Assembly (NCBI RefSeq): GCF_035989265.1
Contig: NZ_JAYKZX010000003.1
Coordinates: 1,736,001 to 1,800,000, forward strand
Length of the DNA stretch: 64,000 nucleotides
Direction: 5' to 3'
From: Sphingobium sp. HWE2-09
GTDB taxonomy: Bacteria; Pseudomonadota; Alphaproteobacteria; Sphingomonadales; Sphingomonadaceae
Made by a program: the position numbers and the translations under genes. Position 1 is the stretch's first letter; each line of letters begins with the position of its first letter. A model generated the notes under the pieces. That model saw only the letters and a list, made by a program, of their open reading frames with translations, was not told the DNA's origin and did no database searches. This document shows, piece by piece, positions 8,680-17,967 of this stretch.

Positions 8680-9816
8680 ATGATCGCCGATATCTCCCCC
8701 TTCCACGCCATCGCCATCAGCCGCGAAGCCCATGCGCTCGAAGCGGCGGGCCGCTCCATCCTGCATATGGAGTTCGGCCAGCCGTCGACCGGCGCGCCCG
8801 CCGCCGCGATCGCCGTGGCGCATCAGGTGCTGGACACTGATCCGATGGGCTATTGGGAAAGCCAGGCGCTGAAAGAACGGATCGCGCGCCACTATCGGGA
8901 GCGGCATGGCATTGCGGTCGATGCCGAACAGGTGCTGCTGACCTGCGGTGCGTCGCCAGGGCTGGTGCTGGCGCTGACCTGCCTGTTCGCGCCGGGCGCG
9001 CGGGTGGTGACGGCGCGGCCGGGCTATGTCGCCTATCGCAACAATTTGAAGGCGCTCTATCTGGAACCAGTCGAAGTCGCCTGTGGCCCCGCCGAACGTT
9101 ACCAGATCAGTGCCGACGCGCTGGCCGCGATCGATCCCGCACCGGACGGCCTGATCCTCGCCAGTCCCGCCAACCCCACCGGCACGATCATCCCGGCGGA
9201 CGAACTGGCCCGGATCGCGGCGGTATGCGCAGAGCGCGGCATCCGCATCATTTCCGATGAAATCTATCATGGGCTGAGTTTCGGCGAACCCGCGCATTCG
9301 ATGCTGGAGTTCGCGCCCGACGCGGTGATCGTGAACAGCTTTTCCAAATATTACAGCATGGCCGGTTGGCGGCTGGGCTGGATCGTGGTGCCGCCGGCGC
9401 TGATCGACGCGGCGCGGGCGCGGATGGGCAATCTGTTCCTGACGCCGCCGGTGCTGGCGCAGCGCGCGGGGCTGGCGGCGTTCGACTGCACGGACGAACT
9501 GGAGGGGCATGTCGATAGCTATCGCCGCAACCGGCAATTGCTGTTGGACGCCCTGCCCGCGCTGGGCCTGGCCAGCATCGCGCCGCCCGATGGCGCTTTC
9601 TATATCTATGCCGACATCAGCCACCTGACCGACGACAGTCTGGATTTCTGCCAGCGGTTGCTGCGCGACACCGGCGTGGCGACCGCGCCGGGAATCGATT
9701 TCGATCCGGCGGACGGTCACCACTTCATCCGCTTCAGCTTTGCGGTGTCGACCGACCGGGTGGAAGACGCCATCGCACGCATGGTGCCATGGTTTCAGGC
9801 GCAGGGCGGGCGATGA
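8680..9816 (+). CDS. Class I/II pyridoxal-phosphate aminotransferase
   Basis: The 378-residue protein has the fold-type I aminotransferase landmarks. These are MEFGQPSTGAP near the N-terminus, ASPANPTGT with the substrate-contacting asparagine, SDEIYHGLSF with the PLP-stacking tyrosine and aspartate, and NSFSKYYSMAGWRLGW, in which the lysine forms the PLP Schiff base. A C-terminal FIRFSFAV segment holds the carboxylate-binding arginine. It belongs with aspartate/tyrosine/kynurenine-type transaminases; the actual amino donor is not determined by what I can see. The ATG start lacks a strong ribosome site. Confidence 0.9.
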   Translation: MIADISPFHAIAISREAHALEAAGRSILHMEFGQPSTGAPAAAIAVAHQVLDTDPMGYWESQALKERIARHYRERHGIAVDAEQVLLTCGASPGLVLALTCLFAPGARVVTARPGYVAYRNNLKALYLEPVEVACGPAERYQISADALAAIDPAPDGLILASPANPTGTIIPADELARIAAVCAERGIRIISDEIYHGLSFGEPAHSMLEFAPDAVIVNSFSKYYSMAGWRLGWIVVPPALIDAARARMGNLFLTPPVLAQRAGLAAFDCTDELEGHVDSYRRNRQLLLDALPALGLASIAPPDGAFYIYADISHLTDDSLDFCQRLLRDTGVATAPGIDFDPADGHHFIRFSFAVSTDRVEDAIARMVPWFQAQGGR

Positions 9817-9879
9817 CGGATCTGCGGTGATTTTCCGGCGCGTAGGATGGCAAAGCGGCGTGGGGTGCGATACGCCGTC

Positions 9880-10353
9880 ATGATGCAGAGCCAGCTTCAC
9901 CATCTCACTCTGTTCGCCGACTATTTTCAATTCTACGTCTGCGATGCGCAATTTCAGACGGATACCGGCACGCTTTGGGACGCGGTCGCGACCGATCGGA
10001 TGCTGGCGGTCGGCCCCGATCTGTTGGCGGTTGGCACCGCGCGGAATATGCATGTGCCCGTGACGCTCGAAATGCTGGATGGCGAACCGGTGGAAGATTT
10101 TGCGGAATGGGATCAGGTGATCGAGTGCGGGGTTGCCTTTCCCTCCGGCACGATCATCGCCTTCGGCTGCACCGACAATCCTGACGATGCGCCACGCTTT
10201 TCCTTCTCGCCCGGCAGTTATCGGGCGCGGATATCCTATGCCGGGCTGGACGATCTATCCGACGATGGCTTGGACGGCAACGACCGCTACAGAGTGCAAC
10301 TTTGGCCGGGCGCGATGGGACCGATTTCGGTGATGAAGTCGCGCGCTCTATAG
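9880..10353 (+). CDS. Conserved protein of unknown function
   Basis: This acidic soluble protein has about 157 residues, with no membrane segment or signal peptide. It starts with a characteristic LHHLTLFADYFQFYVCD stretch, followed by a segment on access to the N-terminus of a beta-rich fold (VGTARNMHVPVTLEML) and a C-terminal RVQLWPG. Bacterial proteins of this shape, including ComJ-like ones, are known, but I cannot name a function. I favour one of the tandem ATGs at 9880 and 9883; an in-frame ATG at 9847 would add eleven basic residues. Confidence 0.7.
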   Translation: MMQSQLHHLTLFADYFQFYVCDAQFQTDTGTLWDAVATDRMLAVGPDLLAVGTARNMHVPVTLEMLDGEPVEDFAEWDQVIECGVAFPSGTIIAFGCTDNPDDAPRFSFSPGSYRARISYAGLDDLSDDGLDGNDRYRVQLWPGAMGPISVMKSRAL

Positions 10354-10422
10354 ATTGCAGCCTTTGGTCGGGCCGCCGATATGAAGCGCAGGCGATAGGG
10401 TGATCGCAGACCAAGCCAGATA

Positions 10423-10507
10423 TGGTGCGGGCGGTCGGAATCGAACCGACACTCCTTGCGGAACCGGATTTTGAGTCCGGCGCGTCTACCAGTTTCACCA
10501 CGCCCGC
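10423..10507 (-). tRNA. tRNA-Leu (anticodon CAA)
   Basis: On the minus strand the acceptor arms GCGGGCG and CGCCCGC pair, followed by A and an encoded CCA. The anticodon loop reads CTCAAAA between CCGGA and TCCGG stems, giving anticodon CAA for TTG codons. A long variable arm and the GGTTCGATTCC T arm confirm a class II leucine tRNA of 85 bases including CCA. Confidence 0.96.
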
Positions 10508-10630
10508 ACGGCTGGTCGGGCCAGATGACAAAATCCGGCGCGGGCGTCCAGCCGAAAATTGAACATCATGTCGAAAGTCCGTTCCCGATGCTTGACAGCA
10601 TGTCCGGGCAAGCCCAAATGGCAGTCACAT

Positions 10631-10648
10631 ATGTTATGTTATATCATT
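10631..10648 (+). promoter_or_regulatory. Zur-like zinc-uptake regulator box
   Basis: ATGTTATGTTATATCATT matches the gammaproteobacterial Zur consensus ATGTTATANTATAACATT at 15 of 17 defined positions. It lies 13 bases upstream of the MerC-family gene's ATG. Zinc-dependent repression is inferred from the motif match; no zur gene is in the window. Confidence 0.6.
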
Positions 10649-10661
10649 GAATGGATGGATA

Positions 10662-11078
10662 ATGGCGTTTGGTGAAATCGATTCACGGCCACAGCGTTCG
10701 ACCGGCGCGAAGAGCAAATGGCTGGACGGGTTTGCGCTCTGCGCCTCCTCGCTATGCACATTGCATTGCCTGGGTCTGCCGTTGCTGTTCGCGCTCCTCC
10801 CCGCCCTTGCCGGGCGTATCGATCCAAGCGAGTCCTTTCACTTGATCATGCTGGCGGCTGCGGTGCCGACCAGTCTGTTCGCCTTGACGCAGGGATGGCG
10901 TCGCCATGGCGCTATAGGACTGCTCAGCATGGGCGTCGCCGGACTTGCGCTGATGACCGTTGGCGCATTGGCGACCGATAGCCACTTGGTCGAAACGGCC
11001 CTTACCGTCTTGGGCAGCCTGATGCTGGCAGGGGCGCATATCCTCAATTGGCGTGGGCGCATTTCGACAACCGCCTGA
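10662..11078 (+). CDS. MerC-family membrane protein
   Basis: The 138-residue protein has four predicted membrane helices and an early cysteine cluster, LCASSLCTLHCLGLP, as in MerC mercury-uptake proteins. Chromosomal MerC-like proteins outside mer operons are often metal-linked with unproven substrates. No merR, merA or merT is nearby, and a Zur-like box lies just upstream, so a zinc-related role is more plausible here than mercury resistance. The ATG at 10662 is preceded by GGATGGAT; an in-frame TTG at 10647 lies inside the Zur-like box and is unlikely to be the start. Confidence 0.8.
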   Translation: MAFGEIDSRPQRSTGAKSKWLDGFALCASSLCTLHCLGLPLLFALLPALAGRIDPSESFHLIMLAAAVPTSLFALTQGWRRHGAIGLLSMGVAGLALMTVGALATDSHLVETALTVLGSLMLAGAHILNWRGRISTTA

Positions 11079-11090
11079 CATCAGCAGACC

Positions 11091-11130
11091 GATGGGAAGG
11101 AGGCGCGCCGATATGCGCCTCCTTCCCATC
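11091..11130. terminator. Bidirectional hairpin terminator
   Basis: A perfect 16-base inverted repeat (GATGGGAAGGAGGCGC and its complement) with an 8-base loop sits between the convergent MerC-family and flavodoxin genes. There is no clear T tract on either side, so termination is inferred from position and stem strength. Confidence 0.65.
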
Positions 11131-11136
11131 ATATCC

Positions 11137-11757
11137 CTACGCCTCTTCGCCCGGAAAGGGACTGGCCTTGAGCAATCCCGCCAAATGCGTGGCGTTGCCC
11201 GCAACCATCTTCGCGGTCTGGGCGACCTTGTCCGGCGTGTCCTTCAAATCCTTGAAGTCCACCGATCCCATCGCTTCCCCCACCCAATAACAGGCGGCGA
11301 CGGCAGGAATGGTCCAACCGACATCGTTCAGCGCCTGGAACATCTGCGCCGACGCGGCATGGGCGCCATCTTCGTTGCCGACGATCGCCGCGACCGCGAC
11401 CTTGCCATAGCTGGGCATCCGCCCCTGATCGTCGGTTTCGGACAGGAAGGCGTCCATCCGTTCCAGCACCCGTTTTGCAACGCTGCCCGCCTGCCCCATC
11501 CAGATCGGCGTGCCGAAGATGAGGATGTCGGCGGCCAATATCTGTTCCCGTATGCCCGGCCAGTCGTCCCCCTCCCCTTCATCGGAGGTGACGCCAGCCA
11601 GCACATTATGGGATGCGATACGGACCGTGTCGGCCACCGCCACGTCCCGCGCTGCGAACTCTTTGGCCAACAGTGCGATCATCGCGTCCGTCGAACTGGG
11701 CGTCCCGTCGTCGCGCTTGAGCGTGCAGTTGATCGGCTGCGCTATGAGCGTCGCCAT
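11137..11757 (-). CDS. Flavodoxin-like NAD(P)H-dependent oxidoreductase
   Basis: The 206-residue protein belongs to the flavodoxin/NADPH-dependent FMN reductase superfamily. Evidence includes the FMN-contacting ILIFGTPIWMGQAGSVAKRVLER stretch in two overlapping parts (about residues 86-110) and VAAIVGNEDGAHAAS. Such proteins are FMN-dependent reductases of quinones or other small electron acceptors. It follows the alpha/beta hydrolase on the same strand with a 3-base gap, so the two are likely co-transcribed. Confidence 0.85.
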   Translation of the reverse strand: MATLIAQPINCTLKRDDGTPSSTDAMIALLAKEFAARDVAVADTVRIASHNVLAGVTSDEGEGDDWPGIREQILAADILIFGTPIWMGQAGSVAKRVLERMDAFLSETDDQGRMPSYGKVAVAAIVGNEDGAHAASAQMFQALNDVGWTIPAVAACYWVGEAMGSVDFKDLKDTPDKVAQTAKMVAGNATHLAGLLKASPFPGEEA

Positions 11758-11760
11758 GGC

Positions 11761-12582
11761 TCAGCCCCTCAAAAAATCGATCAGGTCGCCGTTCAACCGA
11801 TCGGGCGCGGTCGCGAACAGGCCGTGCGGTTCGCCGTCATATTCGATGAAGTTGGCGTGCGGGATGCCCGCCGCAGCCGCGCGTCCGGTGGGGTCGATCG
11901 GCACGGTCTTGTCCGCCGTGCCGTGGATGATCAGCGTCGGCACGGTAAAGGCCGCCAGGTCGCCCCGGAAATCGGTCTGACCGAACGCGTCGATGCAATC
12001 GATCGTCGCCTTGGGGCTGGCCATCACGCCCAGGATGAAGCTCCAGTCGAGCACGCCCTGGCTGACCGGGCTGGTTACCCAGCCGACGCCGTAAAAGGTC
12101 TTGGCGAAGGTCTGGAGGAAATCGAACCGATCCTTGCGCACCTGATCCTTCATGTCCTGCAACACGCCGATGTCGACGCCGTCGGGATTGCTGTCGTCCT
12201 TGAGCAGATAGGGCACGACCGACGCAATCAGCGCGACGCGCGCGATGCGGCCTGCACCGTGGCGCGAGAGATAACGGGCGATTTCGCCGCCGCCCATCGA
12301 GAAGCCGACCAACGACGCCTGTTGCAGGTCGAGTTCGTCCAGCACCGCCGCCAGATCGTCCGCGAATATGTCATAGTCATAACCGGTCGCAGGATGGCTG
12401 CTTTGGCCGAAGCCGCGCCGATCATAGGTGATCACGCGATAGCCCGCCTCCACCAGCGCCAGCGTCTGATATTCCCACATATCGCCGGTTAGCGGCCAGC
12501 CATGGATCAGCACGACCGGCGGGCCATTGCCCATATCCTTGACGTGCAGCGACGCGCCATCGCGGGTTGCGACCTGGGCCAT
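11761..12582 (-). CDS. Alpha/beta hydrolase of the non-heme chloroperoxidase type
   Basis: The 273-residue alpha/beta hydrolase carries the oxyanion segment LIHGWPLTGDMWEY, the nucleophile elbow GFSMGGGEIARY (serine between S and M flanks), a late aspartate in HGTADKTVPID and the final histidine in GEPHGLFAT. The GFSMGGGE elbow and the DRRGFGQSS motif are typical of bacterial perhydrolases or chloroperoxidases. The natural substrate is unknown. The ATG at 12582 follows AGGAG by eight bases. The longer open frame upstream lacks a ribosome site and adds an arginine-rich leader unlike the family. Confidence 0.88.
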   Translation of the reverse strand: MAQVATRDGASLHVKDMGNGPPVVLIHGWPLTGDMWEYQTLALVEAGYRVITYDRRGFGQSSHPATGYDYDIFADDLAAVLDELDLQQASLVGFSMGGGEIARYLSRHGAGRIARVALIASVVPYLLKDDSNPDGVDIGVLQDMKDQVRKDRFDFLQTFAKTFYGVGWVTSPVSQGVLDWSFILGVMASPKATIDCIDAFGQTDFRGDLAAFTVPTLIIHGTADKTVPIDPTGRAAAAGIPHANFIEYDGEPHGLFATAPDRLNGDLIDFLRG

Positions 12583-12785
12583 CAGACATTCTCCTGAAAT
12601 TTTCGAACTGTTCATGGGCGGACGGACCCGATCGGCCCGTTTTCGTGCAGGGATCATGGCAGCCGGTCGATCGTTCCGGCTGGCATATCCGCTGATTAAA
12701 TCGCGCGAAATTGCGGGAAGTTCCCTCGACCTTTTGCCGCGCGTCCGCCAATATGGCGCGACAGGCAGGACAGCCATCAGCTTGC

Positions 12786-12813
12786 TTGCGTAACGATCCG
12801 CGACCGCTATAAG
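12786..12813 (+). promoter_or_regulatory. zwf: Candidate promoter of the zwf operon
   Basis: TTGCGT (12786-12791) and TATAAG (12808-12813) are 16 bases apart, about 50 bases before the zwf start. The pair fits a housekeeping sigma-70 promoter loosely. No operator could be recognised with confidence in the 280-base divergent gap. Confidence 0.4.
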
Positions 12814-12862
12814 GGCGGCTTCGTGCAGACATAGACAATTTCAAACGGAGAAGGACCATCCT

Positions 12863-14326
12863 TTGACCGAGCCGTCTGCTACGTTTCTACTATTTGGCGC
12901 CACCGGTGATCTGGCCCGCCGGATGATCTTTCCATCGCTCTACAATCTGCTGTCCGATGGCCTGTTGCCCGACGACTTTCTGATCCTGGCGTCCGGCCGG
13001 TCGGAGATGGACGACGCCGCCTTCCGCAAGGAAGTGGACGATGCGCTGCGCCAGTTCCTGGCGGCCGACCGCTATGACGAGGACGTCGCGACGCGCTTTG
13101 CCGCGATGATCAGCTATCAACCGGTCGATGCGGGCAATGCCGATCAGTTCGCGAAACTGGCCGAGCGGATCGACGGGCGGCTGGAGCGCGGCCTGTCGGT
13201 CTATCTGTCCACCCCGCCATCGCTGTTCGCGCCGACCGCGCAGGGGCTAAGCCAGGCGGGCCTGATCACGGCCAAGACGCGGATCGCGATGGAAAAGCCG
13301 ATCGGCAAGGATCTGGCATCGTCCAGGCAGGTCAATGACGGCATCGGTGCGCTGTTCGCCGAAGAGCAGATTTTCCGCGTCGACCATTATCTGGGCAAGG
13401 AAACGGTGCAGAATCTGCTGGCGCTGCGCTTTGGCAACGTCATGTTCGAACCCTTGTGGAACGCAACCGCGATCGACCATGTGCAGATCACCGTAGGGGA
13501 GACGGTCGGGCTGGAAGGCCGGGTTTCCTATTATGACGGGGTCGGCGCGCTGCGCGACATGGTGCAGAACCATATGCTCCAGATCCTGTCGATCATCGCG
13601 ATGGAGCCGCCCGCGCGGATGGACCCCACCGCCGTGCGCGACGAAAAGGTGAAGGCGCTTCGCTCGCTTCGCCCGATGACGGCGGAAACGGTCAAGAGTC
13701 ATAGCGTGCGCGGCCAATACACGCCCGGCGCGGTCGGGGGCCAGATCGTCACCGGCTATGCCGACGAACTGGGCCAAGCGTCCGACACCGAAACCTTTGT
13801 CGCGCTTAAGGCCTATGTCGACAATTGGCGCTGGCAAGGGGTGCCCTTCTACCTGCGCACCGGCAAGCGGATGCCCGCGCGCCAGTCCGAAATCATGATC
13901 CGGTTCAAGCCGGTGCGCCATTCAATCTTCGGTCGCGACGGGCATGGGTCCGGGCTGGAGGCCAATACGCTGATCATCCGGTTGCAGCCGGAGGAATATA
14001 TTCGCCTGACCATCATGAGCAAAAGACCGGGTCTGGAGCGGCAGGTGAAGCTGGACGAAGTGACGCTGGACGTGTCGCTGACCGCCGCTTTCGCCGGGCA
14101 GCGGCGCCGCATCGCCTATGAACGGTTGATCCTGGACCTGCTGGTCGGGGACCAGACGCTGTTCGTGCGGCGGGACGAAGTGGAAGCACAATGGACGTGG
14201 ATCGATTCTATCATCGACGGGTGGAAGGACGCGAACATGAAGGTGTCGCCCTATTCGTCCGGGAACTGGGGACCATCCTCAGCCATTGCCCTTATCGAAC
14301 GTGACGGAGCCAGCTGGCATGACTGA
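12863..14326 (+). CDS. zwf: Glucose-6-phosphate 1-dehydrogenase
   Basis: At 487 residues this is normal length. It oxidises glucose-6-phosphate to the lactone using NADP or NAD. The nucleotide motif [12 protein letters not shown] is at residues 8-19, the active-site signature [14 protein letters not shown] is near residue 170, and [14 protein letters not shown] is in the C-terminal domain. The start is TTG, with GGAGAAGGA about ten bases upstream; no ATG is available that keeps the dinucleotide motif. It is the first gene of zwf-edd-glk-eda, and its stop overlaps the edd start by eight bases. Confidence 0.95.
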   Translation: MTEPSATFLLFGATGDLARRMIFPSLYNLLSDGLLPDDFLILASGRSEMDDAAFRKEVDDALRQFLAADRYDEDVATRFAAMISYQPVDAGNADQFAKLAERIDGRLERGLSVYLSTPPSLFAPTAQGLSQAGLITAKTRIAMEKPIGKDLASSRQVNDGIGALFAEEQIFRVDHYLGKETVQNLLALRFGNVMFEPLWNATAIDHVQITVGETVGLEGRVSYYDGVGALRDMVQNHMLQILSIIAMEPPARMDPTAVRDEKVKALRSLRPMTAETVKSHSVRGQYTPGAVGGQIVTGYADELGQASDTETFVALKAYVDNWRWQGVPFYLRTGKRMPARQSEIMIRFKPVRHSIFGRDGHGSGLEANTLIIRLQPEEYIRLTIMSKRPGLERQVKLDEVTLDVSLTAAFAGQRRRIAYERLILDLLVGDQTLFVRRDEVEAQWTWIDSIIDGWKDANMKVSPYSSGNWGPSSAIALIERDGASWHD

Positions 14327-16145
14327 CCTGCATCCGGTGATCGCCAAGGTCACCGATCGTATCGTGGAGCGCAGCGCTGCTTCGCGCCTGAAATATCTGG
14401 ACCTGATCGAACGGGGCCGCGACGCGGGCACCAACCGCGATCAATTGTCCTGCGGCAACCTGGCCCATGGCTTTGCGGCGAGTGGCGAGGACAAGGCGGT
14501 GATCCGTACCGGCCGGGCGATGAATATCGGCATCGTCACCTCCTATAACGACATGCTGTCGGCCCATCAGCCCTTCGGCCGCTATCCCGAACAGATCAAG
14601 ATCGCCGCGCGCGAAGTGGGCGCGACGGCGCAGGTGGCAGGCGGCGTGCCCGCCATGTGCGACGGCGTGACCCAGGGGCAGGCGGGCATGGACCTGTCGC
14701 TGTTCAGCCGCGACACGATCGCGCTGTCGACCGCCGTGTCGCTGAGCCATGCGATGTTCGAAGGTACGTTGCTGCTGGGCATTTGCGACAAGATCGTGCC
14801 GGGCCTGCTGATCGGCGCGCTGCGTTTCGGGCATCTGCCCACCATCTTGGTTCCGGCGGGGCCGATGCCCTCGGGCCTGGCCAACAAGGAAAAGGTGCGT
14901 ATCCGCCAGCTTTATGCGGAAGGCAAAGTCGGGCGGGACGAATTGCTGGAATCAGAAAGCGCTTCCTATCATGGCGCGGGCACCTGCACCTTCTATGGCA
15001 CCGCCAACTCCAACCAGATGATGATGGAAATGATGGGCCTGCACATGCCCGGTTCCGCCTTCGTCAATCCGGGCACGAAGCTGCGCAGCGAACTGACCCG
15101 CGCGGCGACGCACAGAATCGCCGACATCGGCTGGGATGGCGATGATTACCGACCGCTGGGCCATTGCGTCGATGAAAAGGCGATCGTCAATGCGATCATC
15201 GGCCTGATGGCGACGGGCGGCTCCACCAATCATGCGATTCATGTCCCCGCCATTGCGCGGGCGGCGGGCATCCATGTCGATTGGACCGACTTTGCCGAGA
15301 TTTCCGACGTCGTGCCGCTGCTGGCGCGGGTCTATCCCAACGGATCGGGCGACGTGAACCATTTCCACGCGGCAGGCGGCATGGCGGTGGTGATCCGCGA
15401 ATTGCTGGATGCCGGGCTGCTGCACCGCGACATCCTGACGGTCGCGCGGCAGGGGTTGACCGATTATGGCAAGGAGCCGGTGCTGGAGGACGAAGCGCTG
15501 GTCTGGAAGGATGTGACTGCCTCCCGCGACGAAGCGATGCTGCGGCCTGCGTCCAACCCGTTCAGCGCCGATGGCGGCATGAAGCTGCTGCAGGGCAATC
15601 TCGGCCGCTGCGTCATGAAGGTGAGCGCCGTCGACCCGGAACGCTGGACGATCGAGGCGCCAGCCGCCATCTTCCAGGATCAGGACGATGTGCTGCGCGC
15701 ATTCAAGGCGGGCGAGTTGGAGCGCGACGTGGTGGTCGTGGTCCGCTTCCAGGGGCCAAAGGCCAACGGGATGCCCGAACTGCACAAACTGACCCCGGCG
15801 CTGGGCGTGTTGCAGGATCGCGGGTTCAAGGTCGCATTGCTGACCGATGGGCGCATGTCCGGCGCGTCGGGCAAGGTGCCTGCCGCCATCCACCTGTCGC
15901 CCGAAGCGCTGGGCGGTGGCCCGATCGGCAAGCTGCGCGACGGCGACCTGGTGCGGGTCTGTGCGGAAACCGGCACGGTCGAGGCGCTGGTGGATGCCGC
16001 AACATGGGATGCCCGCGACATCCCCGCCGCCCCGCCGCCGCCCTATGACACTGGGCGCGAACTGTTCGCACTGTTCCGCCACCATAGCGACCTGGCCGAA
16101 CAGGGCGCGTCGCCGATCCTGGCGGCGATGGAAAGCGAGATTTAG
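14319..16145 (+). CDS. edd: Phosphogluconate dehydratase
   Basis: The 608-residue IlvD/Edd-family enzyme converts 6-phosphogluconate to KDPG, the committing step of the Entner-Doudoroff pathway. It has the iron-sulfur and substrate segments [23 protein letters not shown] and [14 protein letters not shown]; Edd-type length and the [18 protein letters not shown] block separate it from dihydroxyacid dehydratase. I choose the ATG at 14319, which overlaps the end of zwf, over an upstream in-frame start inside zwf. A repeat palindrome separates it from glk. Confidence 0.95.
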   Translation: MTDLHPVIAKVTDRIVERSAASRLKYLDLIERGRDAGTNRDQLSCGNLAHGFAASGEDKAVIRTGRAMNIGIVTSYNDMLSAHQPFGRYPEQIKIAAREVGATAQVAGGVPAMCDGVTQGQAGMDLSLFSRDTIALSTAVSLSHAMFEGTLLLGICDKIVPGLLIGALRFGHLPTILVPAGPMPSGLANKEKVRIRQLYAEGKVGRDELLESESASYHGAGTCTFYGTANSNQMMMEMMGLHMPGSAFVNPGTKLRSELTRAATHRIADIGWDGDDYRPLGHCVDEKAIVNAIIGLMATGGSTNHAIHVPAIARAAGIHVDWTDFAEISDVVPLLARVYPNGSGDVNHFHAAGGMAVVIRELLDAGLLHRDILTVARQGLTDYGKEPVLEDEALVWKDVTASRDEAMLRPASNPFSADGGMKLLQGNLGRCVMKVSAVDPERWTIEAPAAIFQDQDDVLRAFKAGELERDVVVVVRFQGPKANGMPELHKLTPALGVLQDRGFKVALLTDGRMSGASGKVPAAIHLSPEALGGGPIGKLRDGDLVRVCAETGTVEALVDAATWDARDIPAAPPPPYDTGRELFALFRHHSDLAEQGASPILAAMESEI

Positions 16146-16152
16146 GTGGGCC

Positions 16153-16217
16153 GTGCTCCTGCGAAGGCAGGAGCCAGTTCGGAGAGCGGGACTGGGTTCC
16201 CGCCTTCGCGGGAACAC
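16153..16217. repeat. Chimeric palindromic repeat (family C left arm, family A right arm)
   Basis: The left arm (16153-16178) reads CTCCTGCGAAGGCAGGAG at its core, whereas the right arm (16191-16217) reads TTCCCGCCTTCGCGGGAA. The two arms belong to different subfamilies and pair with several mismatches. The element lies inside the Entner-Doudoroff operon between edd and glk. Confidence 0.75.
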
Positions 16218-16233
16218 ATGACTGGAAGACTAT

Positions 16234-17208
16234 ATGACCGACATCATCGCCGGCGACATCGGCGGGACCAACGCACGCTTCGCCCGCGCTTCGCTGGACG
16301 AACAGGGCGTGCCGACGCTTGGCACCGTGCGCAAATATAAGGTCGCCGACCATCAGAGCCTGCAAGCCTGCTGGGCCGCTTTTGTCGAGGATGAGAAGAA
16401 AGCGGGCGACGGCCCCTTGCCTGACGCTGCCTCGATCGCCTTCGCCACCGCGATCGGGCGCGACGTGATCAAGCTGACCAACAGCAATTGGGTGATCCGC
16501 GCCGACACGCTGGCGCAGGATATCGGGATGCGCACGGTGCGCCTGGTCAATGATTTCGAAGCGGTCGCCCATGCGGTGTCGCGCCTGCCTGCCGAAAATC
16601 TGCCGCTGCTGTTCGGCGAGGAAAAACCCTTCCCCACCGATGGCGGCGTCACCGTCCTTGGCCCGGGCACCGGCCTTGGCGTCGCGATGATCGCCTATGA
16701 TCAGGGCAAACCCCATGTCATCGCGACCGAGGGCGGGCATCTGGACTTCGCGCCGCTCGACCCGATGGAGGAAAAGATCCTCTCTTATCTGCGCGACAAA
16801 TTCCTGCGGGTATCGACCGAACGGATAGTGTCGGGACCGGGCCTTAACTATATCTACAAGGCGATGGCGACGATCGGCCATGATCGCGTCATGCTGATGG
16901 AAGACCCGGAATTGTGGCAGGCCGCGCTGGAGGGCACGGACGAGTTCGCTCGGCGCGCGCTGGATCGCTTCTGCCTCTGCTATGGGTCGGTCGCGGGCGA
17001 CCTGGCGCTGGCGCATGGGCCGCATGGCGTGGTGCTGGCGGGCGGCCTGACACAGCGGATGCGCGATTTCCTTTCGCACAGCGGTTTTCATACGCGGTTC
17101 AAGGCCAAGGGCCGGTTCGAAAGCCTGATGGCGACCGTGCCAATCCGCCTGGCCGTGCATGACGAGATCGGCCTGTTTGGAGCGGCCGCCGCTTTCCGCG
17201 AAGGCTGA
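16234..17208 (+). CDS. glk: Glucokinase
   Basis: The 324-residue protein phosphorylates glucose with ATP. The phosphate loop GDIGGTNARFA (residues 7-17), the sugar-binding NDFEAVAHA block near residue 108, GPGTGLGVAM near 145 and the EGGHLDF segment are those of the proteobacterial Glk family. Placement within zwf-edd-glk-eda is a classic Entner-Doudoroff arrangement and points to entry of free glucose rather than phosphotransferase uptake. The C-terminal VVLAGGLTQRM loop matches the second nucleotide contact. Confidence 0.94.
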   Translation: MTDIIAGDIGGTNARFARASLDEQGVPTLGTVRKYKVADHQSLQACWAAFVEDEKKAGDGPLPDAASIAFATAIGRDVIKLTNSNWVIRADTLAQDIGMRTVRLVNDFEAVAHAVSRLPAENLPLLFGEEKPFPTDGGVTVLGPGTGLGVAMIAYDQGKPHVIATEGGHLDFAPLDPMEEKILSYLRDKFLRVSTERIVSGPGLNYIYKAMATIGHDRVMLMEDPELWQAALEGTDEFARRALDRFCLCYGSVAGDLALAHGPHGVVLAGGLTQRMRDFLSHSGFHTRFKAKGRFESLMATVPIRLAVHDEIGLFGAAAAFREG

Positions 17209-17286
17209 GAAGCCTTTTTCAACAGTTTGATTTTGCGCGTTTTCGAAAGCAACCGCTGCACGGAAACGCTTTGAGGGAGATATGAG

Positions 17287-17907
17287 ATGAGCAAATTGAC
17301 GGTCGAGCAGGTCATGGACCTGGCCCCGGTTATCCCCGTGCTGGTGGTCGATCGCGTGGAAGACGCGCTGACGATCGCGCGCGCGCTGGTCGCGGGCGGC
17401 CTGCCCGCACTGGAAGTCACGCTGCGCACGCCTGCCGCGCTGGACGTGATCCGCGAAATGGCGAGCGTGGAGGGCGCGGTGGTCGGCGCCGGCACGGTGC
17501 TGAACCCCGATCAACTCGACGCAGCGATGGAGGCGGGCGCGCGCTTCATCGTCAGCCCCGGCCTCACCAAGCCATTGGGCAAGGCGGCGATTGCGGCGAA
17601 AATCCCCTTCCTGCCCGGCACCGCGACGGCGGGCGACATCATGCGCGGCATGGACATGGGCCTGTCCCACTTCAAATTCTTTCCCGCCGAAACATCGGGC
17701 GGCTTGCCTGCGCTCAAGGCGCTGGCCGCGCCGCTGCATACCGCCCGCTTCTGCCCCACCGGCGGCATCACGGCGCAGAGCGCGCCCGAATGGCTGGCCC
17801 AGCCTTTCGTCAAATGCGTCGGCGGCAGCTGGGTGGTGCCCAAGGGACCGGTGGACGGAGCGAAGATCGAAGCGCTGGCCCGCGAAGCCGCGGCACTGGC
17901 GGCCTGA
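17287..17907 (+). CDS. eda: 2-dehydro-3-deoxyphosphogluconate (KDPG) aldolase
   Basis: The 206-residue class I aldolase splits KDPG into pyruvate and glyceraldehyde-3-phosphate. The catalytic glutamate lies in PALEVTLRTPAAL. The Schiff-base lysine lies in HFKFFPAETSGG near residue 127. VGAGTVLNPDQ and RFCPTGGITAQSAPEW provide the phosphate site. A 78-base gap after glk includes a GAGGGAGATATGAG ribosome site. The same enzyme would also take the product of the KDG kinase gene at 33 kb. Confidence 0.95.
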   Translation: MSKLTVEQVMDLAPVIPVLVVDRVEDALTIARALVAGGLPALEVTLRTPAALDVIREMASVEGAVVGAGTVLNPDQLDAAMEAGARFIVSPGLTKPLGKAAIAAKIPFLPGTATAGDIMRGMDMGLSHFKFFPAETSGGLPALKALAAPLHTARFCPTGGITAQSAPEWLAQPFVKCVGGSWVVPKGPVDGAKIEALAREAAALAA

Positions 17908-17967
17908 CGGTGGCGACGGGGCGCTGACGCCATTGCGCTGCACGCCCCGTCCCCCTAGATGTCAGGC

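Noticed and set aside
10154..10531. A 125-codon minus-strand frame over tRNA-Leu
   Set aside because: It is a read-through of the tRNA and of the unknown gene's antisense; the tRNA explains the sequence.
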